From DAOSVX01 sp964493665 (GTDB lineage: Bacteria > Bacillota_I > Bacilli_A > RF39 > UBA660): a stretch of DNA of 9,836 nucleotides. Shown piece by piece: positions 5,706 to 9,836 of this stretch (positions are counted from its first letter, which is position 1; each line of letters starts with the position of its first letter). The notes under the pieces are model-generated. The model had not been told where the DNA came from. It did not search any database and was given only the letters and a program-made list of their open reading frames with translations. The stretch is from positions 1-9,836 of the forward strand of contig CAZBOZ010000015.1 of assembly GCA_964493665.1 (NCBI GenBank), in the 5' to 3' direction. Position numbers and translations under genes: made by a program.

Positions 5706-6361
5706 CTATTGGTTATTAATATTAAACGTAACATTTGTAATGCTGTAGCTAGTACTCCTGCCACATAAGTTATAGCTGCTGCTCCAAGCACTTCTTTACT
5801 ACCATCTGTTTCTTTTTTGGTAATTAAATTATATTTTTTTAGATTTTCTTTGGCTTTTTTGGAAGCATCAAATTCTACTGGTAATGTTATTAGTTGAAAT
5901 AATAGCCCTGCTCCTACTAAAGCTACTCCTAAATAAATTAAATTGGTTATTTCTGCTAAAAAACCAATTAAGATAACTATATAAGAAATGGATGAAAGGA
6001 ATTTAACAACTGGATAAATAAAGCTTCTTAATTTTAAGAAAAAGTATCCTTCTTTATCTTGAATAGCATGTCCTACTTCATGAGCAGCTACACTAGCTGC
6101 AGCAATTGATTCGCCATGAAATATATTAGTAGATAATCTTACCACTTTTCTTTCAGCATCATAATGATCAGTTAAGTTACCTTTTACTTCTACTATATGA
6201 ACACTTTCTAGCCCTTTTTGATCTAAAATTTTTCTTGCTACTTCAAAGCCACTTAATCCTTTTTCGTTGTTTATTTTTAAATATTTGTTATAAATAATTT
6301 TTATATATCCACTAGCTATTAATGGTATAAAAATTACTCCTAAAATTAACAGTAAATCCAT
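5696..6361 (-). CDS. yugP: Membrane zinc metallopeptidase, YugP family
   Basis: The product belongs to the YugP-type neutral zinc metallopeptidases, integral membrane proteins whose substrates are not well defined. It has 221 residues, near the family's usual length. A hydrophobic N-terminal helix (about 3-22) is followed by a domain with VVRLSTNIFHGES and the catalytic HEVGH motif (94-98), then two hydrophobic spans (about 117-138 and 141-160), the segment LPVEFDASKKA (160-170) whose Glu163 is a candidate third zinc ligand, and a last hydrophobic region (about 191-216). The start ATG shares its A with the cysS stop (TAATG at 6363-6359), so the two are translationally coupled; AGGA lies about six bases upstream. 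Last gene of the operon. It is often a stand-alone gene elsewhere, so its place behind two tRNA synthetases says little about its function. Confidence 0.93.
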   Translation of the reverse strand: MDLLLILGVIFIPLIASGYIKIIYNKYLKINNEKGLSGFEVARKILDQKGLESVHIVEVKGNLTDHYDAERKVVRLSTNIFHGESIAAASVAAHEVGHAIQDKEGYFFLKLRSFIYPVVKFLSSISYIVILIGFLAEITNLIYLGVALVGAGLLFQLITLPVEFDASKKAKENLKKYNLITKKETDGSKEVLGAAAITYVAGVLATALQMLRLILITNRRD

Positions 6362-7758
6362 TATTTTCCTACCACCTTATATGTTGTGCCTTCTTTAGTA
6401 TCCATTAATTCTATTCCCTTACTTAATAATTCTTTTCTTATGGAATCTGCTAAAGAATAATTGCCTTCTAATTTAGCATTTCTTCTTTCTTCTATCTTCA
6501 ATATTATATAATCATGGTCTTCATGAATATTAGATTCTTCTTTTAATAAATCTAAAGATAACACTTCATCCCAAGCTGATATTAATTCTATTTTAGTTTT
6601 ATCATTTACTTCATTATCTTTTAATAAATCATATAACAAAGTAATAGCATTAGCAGTATTTAAATCATCAGATAAAGCATCTTTAAATAAATTATCATAT
6701 TTATTAAATTGATCATTATTTAATTCACCATTATTAATTAAGCTAAGGGTTTTACTTTTTAATTTTTTATAAGCAATTTCTGTACTATCTAGTCCTTCAT
6801 AAGTAAACATTAGTTGTTTGCGATAATGCGACTGCAAGCAGAATAAGCGATAAGCTAAAGGATTATATCCTTTACTTTCTAATAAAGAAACTGTTAAAAA
6901 CTCTCCACTACTTTTACTCATTTTGCCACTTTGATCATTTAAATGTTCAACATGAAACCAATAATTACACCATTTATGACCAAGATAGGTTTCGCTTTGA
7001 GCTATTTCATTTGTATGATGAGGAAAGATATTATCTACACCACCACAATGAATATCTAAGTATTCGCCTAAATATTTTGTTGATATCCCAGAACATTCAA
7101 TATGCCATCCTGGATAACCCATCCCCCATGGACTATTCCATTTTAATTCTTGATCTTCGAATTTAGATTTAGTAAACCATAATACAAAGTCCGTCTTATT
7201 TTTTTTGTTTATATCTTCTTCAACATTTTCTCTAGCTCCAATAATTATTTCGTCAGCTTGATGATTAGTTAATACATAATATTCTTTTAATTTAGATGTA
7301 TCAAAATAAACATTGCCATTTGCTAAATATGCATATCCATCACTTATTAGTTTTTCTATTATTTTAATATATTCATCAACACATGAAGTGGCAGGAATAA
7401 CTGTTTCTGGTTTTTTTATATTTAGTTTATCGGCATCTTCAAAAAATGCTTTAGTGTACATATCAGCTATTTCCAAAACTGATTTATGTTCTCTTTTTGC
7501 TCCTTTAAGCATTTTATCTTCACCTGTATCAGCATCACTTGTTAAGTGCCCTACATCAGTAATATTCATTACTCTTTTTACTTTATATCCTAAATAAGTC
7601 AAAGTTTTTTCTAATATATCTTCTTCTATATAAGTTCTTAAATTACCTATATGAGCATAGTGATAGACAGTTGGGCCACATGTATATAGTTTTACTTCTT
7701 CTTTATTATTTGGTATAAACTCTTCTATTCTTTTGTTTAAAGTATTATATAATTTCAT
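6361..7758 (-). CDS. cysS: Cysteine--tRNA ligase
   Basis: CysRS is a class I aminoacyl-tRNA synthetase that charges tRNA-Cys in the cytosol. The 465 residues show the expected order: TCGPTVYHYAHIGN (26-39) with the HIGH-type motif HIGN, MNITDVGHLTSDADTGEDKM (64-83), the WHIECSGIS segment (218-226), HCGGVDNIFPHHTNEIAQSE (237-256), and the KMSKS loop GKMSKSSGE (278-286). Cys27, Cys222, His247 and Glu251 match the four zinc ligands of the E. coli enzyme (C28, C209, H234, E238) in spacing. The C-terminal anticodon-binding helices end in GTTYKVVGK. The start at 7758-7756 has AGGAG (7768-7764), which overlaps the gltX stop codon TAG; the gap between the genes is eight bases. gltX and cysS also lie together in Bacillus, there with cysE between them; here cysE is absent. 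Confidence 0.98.
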   Translation of the reverse strand: MKLYNTLNKRIEEFIPNNKEEVKLYTCGPTVYHYAHIGNLRTYIEEDILEKTLTYLGYKVKRVMNITDVGHLTSDADTGEDKMLKGAKREHKSVLEIADMYTKAFFEDADKLNIKKPETVIPATSCVDEYIKIIEKLISDGYAYLANGNVYFDTSKLKEYYVLTNHQADEIIIGARENVEEDINKKNKTDFVLWFTKSKFEDQELKWNSPWGMGYPGWHIECSGISTKYLGEYLDIHCGGVDNIFPHHTNEIAQSETYLGHKWCNYWFHVEHLNDQSGKMSKSSGEFLTVSLLESKGYNPLAYRLFCLQSHYRKQLMFTYEGLDSTEIAYKKLKSKTLSLINNGELNNDQFNKYDNLFKDALSDDLNTANAITLLYDLLKDNEVNDKTKIELISAWDEVLSLDLLKEESNIHEDHDYIILKIEERRNAKLEGNYSLADSIRKELLSKGIELMDTKEGTTYKVVGK

Positions 7759-7766
7759 ATTTTCTC

Positions 7767-9194
7767 CTAACTATTTAATCTATTTATAACTGTTTCTTTT
7801 CCCAATAAATATAATGTATCTGGTAACTCTGGGCCATGCATTATACCAGTTACTTTTATTCTAATTGGCATGTAAAGCAATTTACCTTTTATACAAGAAA
7901 TTTCTTTAGTATTATTAATAGCATTACTAACATTTTCAATTGTCCAATCATTTACTTTAATTATTTCTTTTTTAAATGTTTCTAATACATTAATTATACA
8001 CGAATCACTATTCATAAATTCTAAGCATTCTTCATCAACTTTTAATTTTTCTTTAAAAAACATCTCTACTAAAGATACTATTTCTTTGCCATAACTTATA
8101 TGATCTTTATAAATAAGTAATAACTTGTCTATCCATTCATTAGATTTATTATCTAAATTATAAGATGAATTTAAAAATGGTTTTATAAATTTAAGATATT
8201 CTTCTTCACCCAAAGCTTTTATATAATGAGAGTTAATCCAATCAAGTTTTTTCTTGTCATATTGGCTTGGAGCTTTATTAATCTTATGATAATCGAATAC
8301 TTTAATTAGTTCTTCAATAGAAAGAATTTCTCTATTATCTGAGGGGCACCAACCAAGTAATACTAAATAATTAATTATTGCTGGAGCTAAGTATCCTTCA
8401 TTATATAAATCCATAAATGAAGCATCGCCATTTCTTTTAGATAACTTAGTTCCATCTTCACCGAGTACCATAGATACATGAATATATTTAGGATATTCCC
8501 AACCGAAAGCATTATATAAAAGATTATATTTTGCCGTTTGGCTTAAATATTCTTTGCCTCTTATTACATGAGTAATTTCCATTAAATGATCATCTATTAC
8601 ATTAGCAAAATTATATGTTGGGTAGCCATCACTTTTTAATAATATTTGATCTTCCAAAGTATCATTTTGAATGGTTATTTGGCCATACACTTCATCTTCT
8701 ATAATAGTGGTTCCTTCTTTAGGCATACATTGTCTAATTACATATTCTTCCCCATTAGTTATTTTTTCTTTTATTTCTTCTTTGGTCAATTTTTTACAAC
8801 AGCCATCATACATAAAAGGGGCTTTATTAGCTAAAGCTGCTTCTCTTAGTTCACATAGTCTTTCTTCTTTGCAAAAGCAATAGTAAGCACTACCTTGTTT
8901 CACTAACATTTCAGCATATTTCTTATAAATATCTTTTCTTTTACTTTGTAGATATGGGCCTACTTTGCCTTCATTATTTGGACCTTCATCTATATTAATG
9001 CCACATATATTTAAGGTATTATAAATAAATTCAATAGCACCATTTACTTGGCGATTTTGATCAGTATCTTCTATTCTTAAAATAAAGTCACCATTATCAT
9101 GTTTTGCAACTAAATAAGCATATATTGCTGTTCTTAGATTTCCAATATGCATCATACCCGTTGGACTAGGAGCAAAACGTGTTCTAGTTTTCAT
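7767..9194 (-). CDS. gltX: Glutamate--tRNA ligase
   Basis: GluRS is a class I synthetase charging tRNA-Glu; in many Bacillota it also misacylates tRNA-Gln for the GatCAB pathway, which cannot be decided from sequence alone. The 475 residues show RFAPSPTGMMHIGNLRTA (5-22, HIGH motif at 16-19), FILRIEDTDQNR (37-48), IRGKEYLSQTAKYNLLY (211-227), and the KMSKS-type KLSKRNGD (250-257), followed by the helical anticodon-binding domain. The Cys site reads CFC (106-108), then GCC (131-133) with Lys135 where zinc-binding homologues have His. The start at 9194 gives the exact family N-terminus, yet seven T residues abut the ATG; the only Shine-Dalgarno-like bases are GGATGGTG (9209-9202). Read together with cysS and yugP. 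Confidence 0.98.
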   Translation of the reverse strand: MKTRTRFAPSPTGMMHIGNLRTAIYAYLVAKHDNGDFILRIEDTDQNRQVNGAIEFIYNTLNICGINIDEGPNNEGKVGPYLQSKRKDIYKKYAEMLVKQGSAYYCFCKEERLCELREAALANKAPFMYDGCCKKLTKEEIKEKITNGEEYVIRQCMPKEGTTIIEDEVYGQITIQNDTLEDQILLKSDGYPTYNFANVIDDHLMEITHVIRGKEYLSQTAKYNLLYNAFGWEYPKYIHVSMVLGEDGTKLSKRNGDASFMDLYNEGYLAPAIINYLVLLGWCPSDNREILSIEELIKVFDYHKINKAPSQYDKKKLDWINSHYIKALGEEEYLKFIKPFLNSSYNLDNKSNEWIDKLLLIYKDHISYGKEIVSLVEMFFKEKLKVDEECLEFMNSDSCIINVLETFKKEIIKVNDWTIENVSNAINNTKEISCIKGKLLYMPIRIKVTGIMHGPELPDTLYLLGKETVINRLNS

Positions 9195-9240
9195 AAAAAA
9201 ACACCATCCATCGCTACAATTGTAGCAAATGATGATGATT
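9195..9240 (-). terminator. Probable terminator of the glycine-rich gene, abutting the gltX start
   Basis: A perfect core inverted repeat GCTACAATTGTAGC (9226-9213) is flanked by CATCATCAT on one side and GATGGATGGTG on the other, which can pair with single bulged G residues, and is followed by seven T residues (9201-9195). This fits an intrinsic terminator for the gene that ends at 9254. The last T is directly followed by the gltX ATG. Confidence 0.6.
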
Positions 9241-9247
9241 TTGTAAA
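9219..9247 (-). promoter_or_regulatory. Promoter of gltX-cysS-yugP, inside the terminator
   Basis: TTTACA (9247-9242), 17-base spacer, TACAAT (9224-9219); each box matches consensus at 5 of 6, and the spacer ends in TGC, an extended -10. The predicted start near 9212-9211 lies in the right arm of the terminator hairpin, giving a leader of about 17 bases that keeps GGATGGTG as ribosome binding site but not the hairpin. Confidence 0.6.
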
Positions 9248-9253
9248 ATTATA

Positions 9254-9836
9254 TTATCGATGGTTACGAATAATAACGATTCCTGAACCTCCCACATTTC
9301 CAGTCATAGAATAATATCCAGACCCGCCACCACCGCCGCCAGTATTAGCTGCCCCTGCCGTTCCTTGAATTCCATATGCTCCGCCGTCTCCGCCGCCACC
9401 AGCGCCGCCAGCTCCGCCAGCTCCAATTCCGCCACCAGCACCACCACCGGCATATAAATCACCAGTTTCTTCTCCAAATTCACGTGTTGTTGTTCCTTGT
9501 CCAGCGCCGCCGCTATAAGATTTTGATTGTCCAGATGATCCATTACTACCACCATATCCGCCAGGACTACCATCTATATTGCGTCCACCACCACCGCTGC
9601 CGCCTGCTCCGCCATCATAGCAACCTGGTGAACCACCACTTTTACTATATCCAAAAGCACTTGATGTCCCTCCTGCTCCTGCAACTGCTCCGCCGGCTCC
9701 TATTACTATTGAATACCCTGTATTTGCATTAATATTTATCTCAGAATAAGTCCCTGTATAACCGCCACCACCACCACTATTCGGGTAGTTGCCTGAAGAA
9801 TATGATCCACCGCCACCGCCTACTAAAAAGGCGTCT
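9254..9836 (-). CDS. Glycine-rich repeat protein, C-terminal part (cut by window edge)
   Basis: An open frame enters from the right edge and runs 193 codons to TAA at 9256-9254; no start codon is claimed. About 39% of residues are Gly (75 of 193). It reads DAFLVGGGGGSY at the edge, then YSIVIGAGGAVAGAGG, many GGGG and GGYGG runs, and ends GGSGIVIIRNHR. The pattern (F/LVVGGGGGG, YSIxIGAGG, then a closing GIVIIR) is typical of glycine-rich domains found at the ends of phage tail fibres and bacterial surface proteins; this is from memory of such proteins, not a search. One Cys is present. Gly codons include many GGC, raising local GC well above that of the neighbours, as expected from the composition. 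Promoter and N-terminal part are outside the window, so phage-derived versus cellular origin cannot be decided. Confidence 0.8.
   Translation of the reverse strand, partial: DAFLVGGGGGSYSSGNYPNSGGGGGYTGTYSEININANTGYSIVIGAGGAVAGAGGTSSAFGYSKSGGSPGCYDGGAGGSGGGGRNIDGSPGGYGGSNGSSGQSKSYSGGAGQGTTTREFGEETGDLYAGGGAGGGIGAGGAGGAGGGGDGGAYGIQGTAGAANTGGGGGGSGYYSMTGNVGGSGIVIIRNHR

Noticed and set aside
7313..7597. Plus-strand open frame opposite cysS
   Set aside because: Antisense shadow of a conserved synthetase gene with no ribosome binding site support.
8646..8883. Two overlapping plus-strand open frames opposite gltX
   Set aside because: Antisense shadows of conserved gltX sequence, in two frames at once.
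9248..9253. Perfect TATAAT just after the glycine-rich gene as the gltX promoter
   Set aside because: No good -35 (TTATTA at the 17-base distance), and its transcript would run through the terminator-like hairpin; the TTTACA/TACAAT pair is better. It could still be a secondary start.
9304..9732. Open frames of 89 (minus) and 118 (plus) codons within the glycine-rich region
   Set aside because: They arise because GGN repeats leave other frames free of stops; the third minus frame gives a coherent Gly-rich protein with a family-typical C-terminus.

Overview
The window is AT-rich and every gene I can support lies on the minus strand, so it reads from position 9836 down to 1. The make-up suggests a low-GC Bacillota or Mollicutes-like bacterium (for example an uncultured gut RF39/Erysipelotrichia-type lineage): long S12 of the Bacilli type, YugP-type membrane protease, gltX-cysS pairing, A/T-ending codons. 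The genetic code looks standard: Trp is encoded by TGG and TGA serves as a stop (gene ending at 1468). This lineage guess is inference, not a search result.

Layout, in transcription order. 9836-9254: C-terminal part of a very glycine-rich protein that is cut by the window edge. 9240-9195: its probable terminator, whose stem contains the gltX promoter and whose U tract abuts the gltX start codon. 9194-5696: a compact operon gltX-cysS-yugP (two aminoacyl-tRNA synthetases and a membrane zinc protease), ended by a terminator whose stem begins inside the last codons of yugP. 5675-3702: uvrB with its own extended -10 promoter. 3692-3545: a single tRNA-Gly(GCC) with its own promoter and terminator. 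3536-1957: a PH-like domain protein followed one base later by a membrane-anchored, probably beta-rich protein of unknown function. 1959-1145: a second promoter, then two small paralogous membrane-anchored proteins that overlap by ATGA and share a CDG...C signature. 1137-1: the str operon rpsL-rpsG-fusA, with a strong promoter, a structured 5' leader, and fusA truncated by the window edge.

Most of this is conserved housekeeping (translation, nucleotide excision repair). The parts that are not explained are the four-gene block of envelope-like proteins between the tRNA and the str operon, the glycine-rich protein at the right edge, the two-hairpin rpsL leader, and an Ile in ribosomal protein S12 at a site that is normally Pro. 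I see no CRISPR array, insertion sequence, integrase or defence system. I do not see a clear previously undescribed system; the small CDG...C paralogues and their neighbours are the best candidate for unstudied biology.
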